Of a DNA stretch of 64,000 nt, positions 17,591-25,894 are shown one piece after another (position 1 is the stretch's first letter; each line of letters starts with the position of its first letter). The DNA is taken from NCBI RefSeq assembly GCF_003863365.1, contig NZ_RQXT01000003.1:1-64000 (forward strand), given 5' to 3'. Source of the stretch: Mesorhizobium tamadayense. Lineage in GTDB: Bacteria > Pseudomonadota > Alphaproteobacteria > Rhizobiales > Rhizobiaceae. A program made the position numbers and the translations under genes. Under the pieces are notes generated by a model, which saw nothing but the letters and a program-made list of their open reading frames with translations, searched no databases and was not told the DNA's origin.

Positions 17591-18723
17591 TCTCCCGCCC
17601 CCGCTATCTCGACGGTCTGTCCGGGGCTCAGCGATTGCACGCCGGCTGTAACGACGCTTTGCCCTTCCGCCAGCCCCTTCTCGATGACGACCACGCCAGA
17701 ACCGAAGGCCAGCACCTCAACCGGCGTCATCGCCACCACCTTGGTCCCTTGATCGACAACCCAGACCGCCGGCTTGCCGTCGCTCGAGGTCAACGCCTGC
17801 CAGGGCAGCAGGACGGCCTTTACCGGCCTGGCGCTGGCCGAGCCGATCACGGCCGCACCCAGCGGCATGCCGGAGGGGGTGTCGGGAATGGCGACCTTGA
17901 CCCGGATCGATCCCGAGGCCGGGTCAACCGCCGGCGAGATTTCGCGCACCTTGCCGATCGCCTTGACCTGTGGGTCGGACTGCAGCGTGATCGTGACCGG
18001 CGGCGGCGCCGGCATCTGGGCAACCAGCGTTTCGTGGACGTTGAAGACCGCATCGCGATCGCCGTCCTCAGCGACGGTGAAGACGGTCTGCGCCGCCTGC
18101 ACGACCTGGCCGGCCTCGACCTGGCGCGCGGTGATCACGCCGGCGGCGCCCGCCTTGAGCTCGGTATGAGAAAGGTTCTCCTTGGCGTTGGCGAGCGCGC
18201 TTTGCGCGGCGTCAACGCTGCCCTGCGCCACTTTCAGCGTCTGATCGGCGCTGTCGAAATCGCGGCGCGTCGTATAGCCTTGCGAGAGCAGCGTCTTCTG
18301 CCGCTCGAAAGCTGCCTTGGCCTGGGTGAGCTGCGCCTGCGCCGCGTCGAGATCGGCCTGCGCCGAGCGCAGGTCGGATTCCTGCTCCTGCGGATCGATG
18401 CGGGCAAGCACGGCGCCCCGGTCGACATGCTGGCCGACCTCGACGAGCCTCTCCGCGACGCGACCGCCGACACGGAACGACAGATTGTTGAGCGTATGAG
18501 CCGCTATCACGCCGGTCAGCGAGGTTCGCGGCGCGTAGTCCGCCAGGGCCACGGTCTGCGTCGTCACCATGATGGGCAGCCTCTTTTCCGCTGCCTGCTG
18601 CTTCTGGCAGCCGGCAGCCGAAAGCGCGGTGGCGGCGCAGATGAGCAGCAAAAAAATGGATGGACGAGACGAAAGGCGGGGCGGTGATGGCGGCAAGGCG
18701 GACAGTGTCGCGTTCCTGCTCAT
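17587..18723 (-). CDS. RND efflux periplasmic adaptor (membrane fusion protein), lipoprotein
   Basis: The first gene of the RND operon and a second, different adaptor of 378 residues. It has a lipobox (LSAAGC) and the same AcrA-like order: lipoyl half, coiled-coil hairpin (ALDAAQAQLTQAKAAFERQ pattern), lipoyl half, barrel. The start at 18723 is chosen over one at 18825 because GAGGGAAC lies about 6 nt upstream and the signal peptide follows. Two adaptors for one pump suggests a hetero-adaptor assembly or alternative use. Confidence 0.9.
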   Translation of the reverse strand: MSRNATLSALPPSPPRLSSRPSIFLLLICAATALSAAGCQKQQAAEKRLPIMVTTQTVALADYAPRTSLTGVIAAHTLNNLSFRVGGRVAERLVEVGQHVDRGAVLARIDPQEQESDLRSAQADLDAAQAQLTQAKAAFERQKTLLSQGYTTRRDFDSADQTLKVAQGSVDAAQSALANAKENLSHTELKAGAAGVITARQVEAGQVVQAAQTVFTVAEDGDRDAVFNVHETLVAQMPAPPPVTITLQSDPQVKAIGKVREISPAVDPASGSIRVKVAIPDTPSGMPLGAAVIGSASARPVKAVLLPWQALTSSDGKPAVWVVDQGTKVVAMTPVEVLAFGSGVVVIEKGLAEGQSVVTAGVQSLSPGQTVEIAGAGE

Positions 18724-18925
18724 AGTTCCCTCGGTTCCGCGCAAACCATTCCTGACGGCGGCACGTCGCGGATAAAACGAGGATAATCGATCGCCGGGAA
18801 AAGGAAACCATTTCCGCAGCTTCATCGCCGGTCCGGCTGAGATCGGCCGGCGAGTCTGGCAGGCCCAATCGACCGCCTGCGGTGCCGACTTGAGGAAATC
18901 CTGAAATAAGGCCAGAAGAGGTTTC

Positions 18926-19029
18926 TAAAGCGCGTCGCGCTGAAACGGATTCAGGCGACGCGCTTTAGGTCTTTGTTTTTATGCATGTCGTTTTCGCAAA
19001 ACCGCTGCGCACTTTTGCGCGACATGCAT
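18926..19029. repeat. Palindromic intergenic repeat, two modules
   Basis: Fills much of the 339-nt gap between the divergent RND operon and gabT. Module one has 13-bp perfect arms beginning TAAAGCGCGTCGC (18926-18938 and 18955-18967). Module two has 10-bp arms ATGCATGTCG / CGACATGCAT (18981-18990 and 19020-19029) around an inverted AGCGGTTTT core. The rest of the gap holds no gene that I can support and should include both promoters. Confidence 0.88.
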
Positions 19030-19062
19030 TAGCGGCACCAAGAAAGGACGGGCGCCTGCCCG

Positions 19063-20352
19063 ATGAGGGACGAGATGAAGAATTCAGCCATTTCCGAACG
19101 CAAGAACCAGTCGATATCGCGCGGCGTCGGCATGACCACGCAGATCTATGCCGATCGCGCCGAAAATTCGGAAATCTGGGACGTCGAGGGCCGCCGTTAT
19201 ATCGACTTCTCGTCGGGCATCGCCGTGGTCAACACCGGCCACCGCCATCCGAAGGTGATCGAGGCGGTCAAGGCGCAGCTCGACCGCTTCACCCACACCT
19301 GCCACCAGGTCGTGCCCTATGAGAGCTATGTGCGGCTGGCCGAGCGGCTGAACGGCATGCTGCCAGGCAAGTTCGACAAGAAGACGGTCTTCGTCACCAC
19401 CGGCGCGGAGGCGGTGGAGAATGCGATAAAAATCGCCCGCAACGCCACCGGCCGCCAGGCGGTCATCGCCTTTTCCGGCGGCTTCCACGGGCGCACGTTC
19501 ATGGGCATGACGCTGACCGGCAAGGTCGTGCCTTACAAGGTCGGCTTCGGCGCCATGCCGGCCGACGTCTTCCATGCGCCGTTCCCGGTCGCGCTGCACG
19601 GCGTCTCGGTTGCGGATTCGCTTGCCGCGCTCGACAAGCTGTTCAAGGCCGATGTCGATCCGGGCCGCGTGGCCGCCATCATCGTCGAGCCGGTGCAGGG
19701 CGAGGGAGGCTTCTACGAGGCGCCGCGCGATTTCATGACCGCCCTGCGCAAGATCTGCGACCAGCACGGCATCTTGCTCATCGCCGACGAGGTGCAGACC
19801 GGCTTTGCCCGCACCGGCAAGATGTTTGCCATGGACCATTATGACGTGGCGCCTGATCTCACCACCATGGCCAAGAGCCTGGCCGGTGGCTTCCCATTGT
19901 CGGCCGTCACTGGCCGCGCCGAGATCATGGACGCGCCCGGCCCCGGCGGGCTCGGCGGTACTTATGGCGGCAGCCCGATCGGCGTCGCTGCAGCGCACGC
20001 CGTGCTCGACGTCATCGAGGAGGAAAAGCTCTGCGACCGTGCCAACGCGCTCGGCGCTAGGCTCAAGCAGCGGCTGCAATCGATCCGCGAGGACGTGCCG
20101 GAGATCGTCGACATTCGCGGCCCCGGCTTCATGAACGCCGTCGAGTTCAACGACATGAAGAAAAGCCTGCCGTCGGCCGAATTCGCCAATGCGGTGAGGC
20201 TCAAGGCGCTCGACAAGGGCCTTATCCTGCTCACCTGCGGCGTCTACGGCAACGTCATCCGCTTCCTGTCGCCGATCACCATCCAGGACGGCGTCATGAA
20301 CGAGGCGTTGGACATTCTGGAGAGTTCCATCCGCGAGGTCCGGGCGGCGTGA
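19063..20352 (+). CDS. gabT: 4-aminobutyrate aminotransferase (class III, PLP-dependent)
   Basis: Transfers the amino group of GABA to 2-oxoglutarate, giving succinate semialdehyde and glutamate. 429 residues with the class III features: GMTTQIY near the N-terminus, the EAVENAIKIAR helix, GGFHGRT, the cofactor-binding IADEVQTGFARTG with the PLP Asp, and the Schiff-base Lys in TTMAKSLAGGFPLSA. The start could be ATG 19063 or 19075. No gabD lies beside it. Related omega-aminotransferases share this fold, so the substrate is inferred from close similarity to GabT. Confidence 0.88.
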   Translation: MRDEMKNSAISERKNQSISRGVGMTTQIYADRAENSEIWDVEGRRYIDFSSGIAVVNTGHRHPKVIEAVKAQLDRFTHTCHQVVPYESYVRLAERLNGMLPGKFDKKTVFVTTGAEAVENAIKIARNATGRQAVIAFSGGFHGRTFMGMTLTGKVVPYKVGFGAMPADVFHAPFPVALHGVSVADSLAALDKLFKADVDPGRVAAIIVEPVQGEGGFYEAPRDFMTALRKICDQHGILLIADEVQTGFARTGKMFAMDHYDVAPDLTTMAKSLAGGFPLSAVTGRAEIMDAPGPGGLGGTYGGSPIGVAAAHAVLDVIEEEKLCDRANALGARLKQRLQSIREDVPEIVDIRGPGFMNAVEFNDMKKSLPSAEFANAVRLKALDKGLILLTCGVYGNVIRFLSPITIQDGVMNEALDILESSIREVRAA

Positions 20353-20357
20353 GCCAA

Positions 20358-20464
20358 CCCTACCTCCCCCTTGTGGGGAGGTCGGACCGAGGGTCCGGAT
20401 GGGGGTCGGCGCCGTCCCCGCCCCGCTGCTTCGCAGCGACCCTCCCCACAAGGGGGAGGGTAGG
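20358..20464. repeat. Large palindromic repeat between convergent genes
   Basis: Inverted arms at about 20358-20381 and 20441-20464 share CTCCCCCTTGTGGGGAGG with one small indel. The centre is GC-rich with a secondary hairpin (GCTGCTTCGCAGC). It sits 5 nt after gabT and 5 nt before the end of the opposite-strand flavoprotein gene, so it may act as a bidirectional terminator. Confidence 0.85.
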
Positions 20465-20469
20465 CGCGT

Positions 20470-21723
20470 CTAACCCGTCGCCCTCGCGGGCTCGTCCTGG
20501 CTGAAGGCAGCAAGCGCCGCCTTCAGCGCATCCGGCCCCGCCGCAACGGTTTGCGGCGACGGCGAAAAACCTGCGCCGAGCATCTTGCGGCCAAGCATGT
20601 GGTCGCCGGGACGGTTGACGGATTCGATGCCGAGCAGCCGGTGCCCGGCATAGTGGTAGATCGAGAATTTGTTCTCGGCCGGCTCGCCCAGCACGACATG
20701 GCTGTCGCCGCCCTGTGTGAGACCGACCATCTGCAGTTTCATATCGCCGATATCCGACCAGAACCATGGGACGGCGGAGAAGGGTTCGGCATGGCCGAGG
20801 ACGGTGCGCGCGGCGAGCCGCGCCTGGTCGGTGGCGTTCTGCACCGATTCCAGTCGCACCTCGCCGCCGGTGAGCCAGTGCCGGTAGGACGCGGCATCGC
20901 CGATGGCGAGGATTTCGGGGATCGAGCTCTGCATATGCTGGTCGATGCGGATGCCGTTGGCAATCGCGATGCCGGCGGCTTCCGCCAGTTCGACATTGGG
21001 CACCACGCCGATGCCGATGATCACCATCTGCGCCGGAAGACGCTCGCCGCTGGAGGTGATCGCGGCCGAGACGCCGCCGTTTTCGCCTTCCAGATGGGCA
21101 ACGGTGGTGCCGGTCAGGATGCGCACGCCCATCTCTTCCAGGCGCTGGCGCACATGGGCGGCGATCGCCGGTGCCACGGCGCGGCCGAGCAGCCGGTTGA
21201 GCGCCTCGATGACGGTGACCTTGCGGCCTGCGGCCTTGAGCGTCGCCGCGATCTCCAGGCCGATGAAGCCGCCGCCGAGGATGACGACATCCTTGCTCCG
21301 CGCGCTCAACTCGCGGATCAGCCGCGCGTCGGCCAGCGAGCGCAGCGACACCACGCCGGCGAGTTCCGCGCCCTCGAGCTTGAGAAGGCGCGGCCGCGAG
21401 CCGGTCGCGAGCACCAGCCGGTCGAAGGGAATTGTGCCGCCGCCAGCGACTTGCAACCTGCGAGCGCCGGCATCGATCCTGTCGATGCGCATGCCCGGCC
21501 GATAGTCGATGGCGCTGCCCGAATAGAAGGCTTCGCCGCGCAGGGGCTGCGGCTTCGCCTCGGCATCCTTGATGAAGGTCTTGGACAGCGGCGGCTTGTG
21601 ATAGGGCAGCTCGTTCTCGTCGCCGATCAGGATGACCGGTCCGTCATAGCCTTCCTCGCGCAGGCTTGCTGCCGCCTGCACGCCGGCATGACCCGCACCG
21701 ACAATGACCACCCCGTTCTTCAT
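20470..21723 (-). CDS. FAD-dependent pyridine nucleotide reductase (ferredoxin/rubredoxin reductase family)
   Basis: 417 residues with two Rossmann folds: the FAD site GAGHAGVQAAASLRE at the N-terminus and the NAD(P)H site ILGGGFIGLEIAATLK mid-protein, then the ATGDAA-like FAD motif (LAIGDAASY) and a C-terminal reductase domain. The pattern matches BphA4/putidaredoxin reductase types that pass electrons from NAD(P)H to a ferredoxin. The start at 21723 has AAGGG about 15 nt upstream; the 43-residue extension to 21852 is not supported. It is divergent from the iron cluster and shares its ICE-containing intergenic region, so the iron regulator may also affect it. Confidence 0.88.
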   Translation of the reverse strand: MKNGVVIVGAGHAGVQAAASLREEGYDGPVILIGDENELPYHKPPLSKTFIKDAEAKPQPLRGEAFYSGSAIDYRPGMRIDRIDAGARRLQVAGGGTIPFDRLVLATGSRPRLLKLEGAELAGVVSLRSLADARLIRELSARSKDVVILGGGFIGLEIAATLKAAGRKVTVIEALNRLLGRAVAPAIAAHVRQRLEEMGVRILTGTTVAHLEGENGGVSAAITSSGERLPAQMVIIGIGVVPNVELAEAAGIAIANGIRIDQHMQSSIPEILAIGDAASYRHWLTGGEVRLESVQNATDQARLAARTVLGHAEPFSAVPWFWSDIGDMKLQMVGLTQGGDSHVVLGEPAENKFSIYHYAGHRLLGIESVNRPGDHMLGRKMLGAGFSPSPQTVAAGPDALKAALAAFSQDEPARATG

Positions 21724-21872
21724 CGCAGCCCTTTTTCCCTTCAAACCTAGGATCTTCCGCCAGGTGGCGATTGTCTGCCGCCGCCGCAAGAGCCCTGGTC
21801 CGGGTCGCACCCAGAATGGCCGCCTGTCAATCCGGATGTTCGGCGGGATCACCGGCTTAAAGTTGATAATTG

Positions 21873-21895
21873 CAGTTTAGAATAATTCTAAACTG
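21873..21895. promoter_or_regulatory. Iron control element (ICE), Irr-binding site
   Basis: A perfect 23-nt palindrome centred on 21884 with 11-bp arms. Its core is TTTAGAA-TAA-TTCTAAA (21876-21892), an exact match to the known rhizobial ICE consensus TTTAGAA-N3-TTCTAAA bound by Irr. It lies about 255 nt upstream of the imelysin start and 150 nt upstream of the divergent flavoprotein gene. A TTGATA at 21863 could be a -35 element, but the promoter is not clear by eye. Confidence 0.88.
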
Positions 21896-22024
21896 TTGTT
21901 TCAATTGAATTTTCTCTACCTCACCAGTTGACTTCCGGCCTCTCCGCCGCTTTATGGAGGCCTGCGCCCTTGGCGCATTCCTTTGATGTCTGGGCCTTGA
22001 ACCCTTTCGATTGGAGGCATTTCG

Positions 22025-22138
22025 GTGTCTTTTGCTGATTGGCCGCGCCATCGCGCGGCAACCTTGCCTTTCCGGCCATTCGTGCTTGTGCTGGTGCCGT
22101 GCGCCTGCGGCCGCATGCCTATGTCATTGAATTTCTGA
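22025..22138 (+). CDS. Possible 37-residue leader peptide (weak)
   Basis: A GTG-started frame, MSFADWPRHRAATLPF onward, with TTGGAGG about 8 nt upstream and a stop about 12 nt before the imelysin ATG. It falls in the otherwise gene-free 427-nt stretch after the ICE. The C-terminal half is hydrophobic with two Cys. It could be chance; only the ribosome binding site and position support it. Confidence 0.15.
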   Translation: MSFADWPRHRAATLPFRPFVLVLVPCACGRMPMSLNF

Positions 22139-22150
22139 GGAGATGGATTG

Positions 22151-23452
22151 ATGAGAGCGACAATCACGCCGCGCTTTGGCAGCAGGCTTGCCGCCATCGG
22201 CGCCACCGCGGCGCTGACGGCCGCCGTGTTCGTGCTGCCGGCGAAAGCCGAAACCGACCCGAAAGCGGTGATCAAGACCTATGCCGACATCGCGCTGGCC
22301 AAATACGAGGACTCGCTGACCACCGCGCAGGCGCTCGACAAGGCCGTCGACGCGCTCATCGCCAAGCCCTCGGCCGAGACGCTCGACGCAGCCCGCGACG
22401 CGTGGAAGGCGGCGCGCATTCCTTACCAGCAGACCGAAGCCTATCGCTTCGGCAACAAGATCGTCGACGACTGGGAAGGCAAGGTGAATTCCTGGCCGCT
22501 GGATGAAGGCTTGATCGACTATGTCGCCAAGAGCTACGGCACGGAGTCGGACGAGAATTCGCTCTATACGGCCAATGTCATCGCCAACAAGGAAATCGAG
22601 ATCAACGGCAAGAAGGTCGACGCCTCGAAGCTGACGCCCGAATTTCTCTCCGGCACGTTGCAGGAAGCCGGCGGCGTCGAAGCCAATGTGGCGACTGGCT
22701 ATCACGCCATCGAATTCCTGCTCTGGGGCCAGGATCTGCACGGCACCGGGCCTGGCGCCGGCGAGCGGCCTTACACCGACTACGATCTCAAGAATTGCAC
22801 CGGCGGCAATTGCGACCGCCGCGCGGAATATCTGAAGTCGGCGAGCGACCTGCTGGTGTCCGACCTGCAGGAGATGGTCGACAACTGGAAGGAAGACGGT
22901 GCGGCGCGCAAGAACCTTGCCGACGGCGAGCCGAATGCCGGCATCTCCACCATCTTCACCGGCATGGGCTCGCTCTCTTACGGCGAACTGGCCGGCGAGC
23001 GCATGAAGCTTGGCCTGTTGCTGCACGATCCGGAGGAGGAGCACGACTGCTTCTCCGACAACACCTATATCTCGCATCTGTATGACGCGATCGGCATCCG
23101 CGGCGCCTACCATGCCAGCTATAAGCGGCTCGACGGCACCGTGGTTTCCGGCCCGTCGGTCTCAGACATGGTGAAGGCCGCCGATCCGGCGCTCGACAAG
23201 GAACTGTCGGACAAGCTCGATCTCACCGTCGCCAAGATGGAAGCGATCCAGACGCGCGCGCTGGCCGGCGAAGCCTATGACCAGCAGATCGCCGAGGGCA
23301 ACGCGGAAGGCAACGCCGCCGTGCAGGCGGCGATCGACGCGCTGGTCGACCAGACCAAGTCGATCGAGCGCGCCGTCGGCTCTTTGAAGCTCAACGCGAT
23401 CGCCTTCGAGGGCTCCGACAGCCTCGACGCGCCCGATAAGGTCTTCAAGTAA
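22151..23452 (+). CDS. Imelysin family protein (M75-like, periplasmic iron uptake)
   Basis: First gene after the ICE. 433 residues with a Sec signal peptide ending AKA (about residue 33). The imelysin signature GxHxxE is intact (G183-Y-H185-A-I-E188, in GYHAIEFLLWGQD), and the second half carries the related DNTYISHLYDAIGIRGAY stretch. Imelysins (such as Pseudomonas IcmP and the EfeO/EfeM group) are periplasmic or surface proteins tied to iron acquisition; peptidase activity is doubtful. ATG 22151 is preferred to TTG 22148, with GAGGAGATGG just upstream. Confidence 0.92.
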   Translation: MRATITPRFGSRLAAIGATAALTAAVFVLPAKAETDPKAVIKTYADIALAKYEDSLTTAQALDKAVDALIAKPSAETLDAARDAWKAARIPYQQTEAYRFGNKIVDDWEGKVNSWPLDEGLIDYVAKSYGTESDENSLYTANVIANKEIEINGKKVDASKLTPEFLSGTLQEAGGVEANVATGYHAIEFLLWGQDLHGTGPGAGERPYTDYDLKNCTGGNCDRRAEYLKSASDLLVSDLQEMVDNWKEDGAARKNLADGEPNAGISTIFTGMGSLSYGELAGERMKLGLLLHDPEEEHDCFSDNTYISHLYDAIGIRGAYHASYKRLDGTVVSGPSVSDMVKAADPALDKELSDKLDLTVAKMEAIQTRALAGEAYDQQIAEGNAEGNAAVQAAIDALVDQTKSIERAVGSLKLNAIAFEGSDSLDAPDKVFK

Positions 23453-23511
23453 CGTCGGGCCAGTACCAGCCAAACGGCGCCGGCGCGGCGCCGTCAGCCA
23501 GAGCCAAGTGA

Positions 23512-23823
23512 ATGCTGATCTGCCATTGCAACATCATCACCGAAAAGGAGATCGAGCAGACGATCATCGGTCTGCTGGATGAAGATCCCTGGCAGCTTAT
23601 CGTGCCTGCGAAGGTCTATCATGCCATGCGCAAGCGCGGCCGCTGTTGCGGCTGCTTTCCAAATGTGGTGGAAACGATCATTCGGGTCACCGAGAACTAC
23701 CATGCCCGTTCAGAGGTGGGCGGCGTGGACATCGTTTCACACCTGGACCGCGTAAGAGGCTTGCGCGTCCAATACGGGAGCAGAACCCATGAAAGGCGAA
23801 CCGCAGATCATCGAGCGGCTTAA
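23512..23823 (+). CDS. bfd: Bacterioferritin-associated ferredoxin (Bfd-like, 2Fe-2S)
   Basis: A 103-residue cytosolic [2Fe-2S] protein. Cys4 and Cys6 (ICHC) plus Cys45 and Cys48 (CCGC) match the Bfd C-x-C...C-x2-C ligand pattern. Bfd reduces the ferric core of bacterioferritin to release iron. It overlaps bfr by 35 bases, so translation is coupled. The roughly 30 residues after the Fe-S domain run through the bfr start region and may be a non-conserved tail. Confidence 0.85.
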   Translation: MLICHCNIITEKEIEQTIIGLLDEDPWQLIVPAKVYHAMRKRGRCCGCFPNVVETIIRVTENYHARSEVGGVDIVSHLDRVRGLRVQYGSRTHERRTADHRAA

Positions 23824-24274
23824 CGAAGCCCTGTTTCTGGAGCTTGGGGCCGTCAATCAGTACTGGGTCCACTATCGTCTGCTCGAGGACTGGGGCTACA
23901 CCAAGCTGGCAACGAAGGAGCGGGCGGAATCGATCGAGGAAATGCATCATGCCGACCGGCTGGTGGCCCGCATCATCTTCCTCGAAGGACATCCGAACCT
24001 GCAGTCTGTTGCGCCGCTGCGCATCGGCCAGAACGTGAAGGAAGTCCTCGAATCCGACCTCGCCGGCGAATATGACGCGCGCACGTCCTACAAGCGCTCG
24101 CGCGAGATCTGCCAGGAGGCGGGGGACTACGTATCGATGAAGCTTTTCGAGGACCTGCTGGCCGACGAGGAAGGTCACATCGACTTTTTGGAGACGCAGC
24201 TCGACCTGCTCGCCTCGATCGGCGAGGAGAAGTACGGCCAGCTCAACGCCGACTCGGCCAACGAGGCGGAGTAA
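23789..24274 (+). CDS. bfr: Bacterioferritin
   Basis: Haem-containing 24-subunit iron storage protein, 161 residues. Glu18, Glu51 and His54 of the ferroxidase centre and the haem ligand Met52 are all present (EEMHHADR), and the later helices hold [15 protein letters not shown] and [17 protein letters not shown] with the remaining metal-binding Glu and His. It overlaps bfd by 35 bases. The pairing with Bfd and the upstream ICE indicate iron-responsive storage and release. Confidence 0.95.
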   Translation: MKGEPQIIERLNEALFLELGAVNQYWVHYRLLEDWGYTKLATKERAESIEEMHHADRLVARIIFLEGHPNLQSVAPLRIGQNVKEVLESDLAGEYDARTSYKRSREICQEAGDYVSMKLFEDLLADEEGHIDFLETQLDLLASIGEEKYGQLNADSANEAE

Positions 24275-24286
24275 GGACATGCGGGA

Positions 24287-25894
24287 ATGCGGCGCCCCGT
24301 AGCTCTCTTGCGCCGCTTGCGGCGGGCCCGAAATGGTGGCCTGCCGCTTGAGAAGAGCCCGCGATATCGGACTTATCGCCCGGTTTTGTTTCTGCTTGCA
24401 ATCCCGCTTTCCGCTGTCGCCACGGCCAGCGAGCCGGTGCCTGCGGGCCTCGCCTCCGGCCGCACCGATCTGACGCCGAAGGATCAGGCGCGGGTGCTGG
24501 CCGTCACCCGGCCGACCGCGGATTTCTCGAAGCCCGAGCCGTTCGAGCGGATGCAGGGCGGCGCCGGCACGTCGGAGAAGGACGTCAACCGCGACGCGTT
24601 CTCGCAGTCTTCCGCCAACATCACTTTCGAGGAGGAGGGGACCTTCAAGCTCGGCAACGCGCTTTTCCGCAAGAACTGGGTGTCGTCGCCGTCCTCGACC
24701 CAGGCCTCCGACGGGCTCGGTCCACTGTTCAACGAACGCGCCTGCCAGAATTGCCATCTGAAGGACGGTCGCGGCCGTCCGCCGGAAGGCGGCATCGGCT
24801 CCACGTCCATGTTCTTGCGCCTGGCGCGCGATGCAAGCAACGCCGAGGAGAGAGCCGAGCTCGCCGACCGCAAGCTGCTGAACTTCCCCGATCCGGTCTA
24901 CGGCTCGCAATTGCAGGATCTGGCGGTTCCCGGCCTCAAGGGCGAAGGCCGGATGCGCATCGTCTATACCGAGGAAAAGGTGAAGCTCGCCGACGGCGCC
25001 GCCGTTTCGCTGCGCAAGCCCAGCTACTCGATCGAAGACCTGGCCTATGGCCCCCTCGGTCCACGCACAACGTTGTCGCCGCGCCTGACGCCGCCGATGA
25101 TCGGCCTCGGCCTGATCGAGCAGATTGCGCCTGCCGACATCCTCGCCCATGCCGATCCGGATGACCGCGACGGCGACGGCATCTCCGGCAGGCCGAACAT
25201 CGTTCGCGACGAGTTGAGCGGCGAGATCACGTTGGGCCGCTTCGGCTGGAAGGCGCACACCGCGTCGATCCGCCAGCAGGCCGCCGACGCCTTTGCCCGC
25301 GACGTCGGTATCTCGACGCCGGAAGTGCCGCGGCATTGGGGCGACTGCACCGAAGCGCAAAAGGATTGCCTCGCCATGCCGAACGGCGTGCAGCAGCGCC
25401 TGGGCACGGCGGAGGCGCCGCCGCCGGTGATGGATCTTGTCACCTTCTACTCGCAGAACCTTGCCGTGCCGGCGCGGCGCGATCTCGGCGAGCCGGAGGT
25501 CCTTGCCGGCAAGAAGCAGTTCTATGAGAAGGGCTGCGTCTTCTGCCACACGCCGAAATTCGTCACCATGCGCGGCACGGCCAACACGGCGCAGGCCTTC
25601 CAACTGATCTGGCCTTATTCGGATTTCCTGCTGCACGACATGGGCGAGGGCCTAGCCGACGGGCAACGTGTGGGGCAAGCGAGCGGCAACGAATGGCGCA
25701 CGCCGCCGCTCTGGGGCATCGGCCTGACCGCGACCGTCAACGGCAACAGCTTCTATTTGCATGACGGCCGCGCGCGTACGCTCGAAGAGGCGATCCTCTG
25801 GCATGGCGGCGAAGGCCAAAAGGCGCGCGACCGTTTTGCCGCCGCCGATGCCGCGGACCGCGCTGCGCTGATCAAATTCCTGGAGTCGTTGTGA
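24287..25894 (+). CDS. Di-haem oxidoreductase family cytochrome c (DUF1111 type)
   Basis: A periplasmic c-type cytochrome of 535 residues, often annotated thiol oxidoreductase. It has two CxxCH haem sites, C153-Q-N-C156-H157 and C417-V-F-C420-H421, and the family stretches LGPLFNERACQNCHLKDGRG and SDFLLHDMGEGLADG. A hydrophobic segment (PVLFLLAIPLSAVATAS) about 30 residues in is the export signal; ATG 24287 leaves an unusually long N-terminus, and a later start is possible. It sits between the two imelysins, as in imelysin operons of other Proteobacteria, and may carry electrons for iron reduction or oxidation. Confidence 0.88.
   Translation: MRRPVALLRRLRRARNGGLPLEKSPRYRTYRPVLFLLAIPLSAVATASEPVPAGLASGRTDLTPKDQARVLAVTRPTADFSKPEPFERMQGGAGTSEKDVNRDAFSQSSANITFEEEGTFKLGNALFRKNWVSSPSSTQASDGLGPLFNERACQNCHLKDGRGRPPEGGIGSTSMFLRLARDASNAEERAELADRKLLNFPDPVYGSQLQDLAVPGLKGEGRMRIVYTEEKVKLADGAAVSLRKPSYSIEDLAYGPLGPRTTLSPRLTPPMIGLGLIEQIAPADILAHADPDDRDGDGISGRPNIVRDELSGEITLGRFGWKAHTASIRQQAADAFARDVGISTPEVPRHWGDCTEAQKDCLAMPNGVQQRLGTAEAPPPVMDLVTFYSQNLAVPARRDLGEPEVLAGKKQFYEKGCVFCHTPKFVTMRGTANTAQAFQLIWPYSDFLLHDMGEGLADGQRVGQASGNEWRTPPLWGIGLTATVNGNSFYLHDGRARTLEEAILWHGGEGQKARDRFAAADAADRAALIKFLESL

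Noticed and set aside
23687..25636. 649-codon minus-strand frame opposite bfr and the di-haem gene
   Set aside because: Shadow frame; the plus-strand genes have complete haem and metal motifs.
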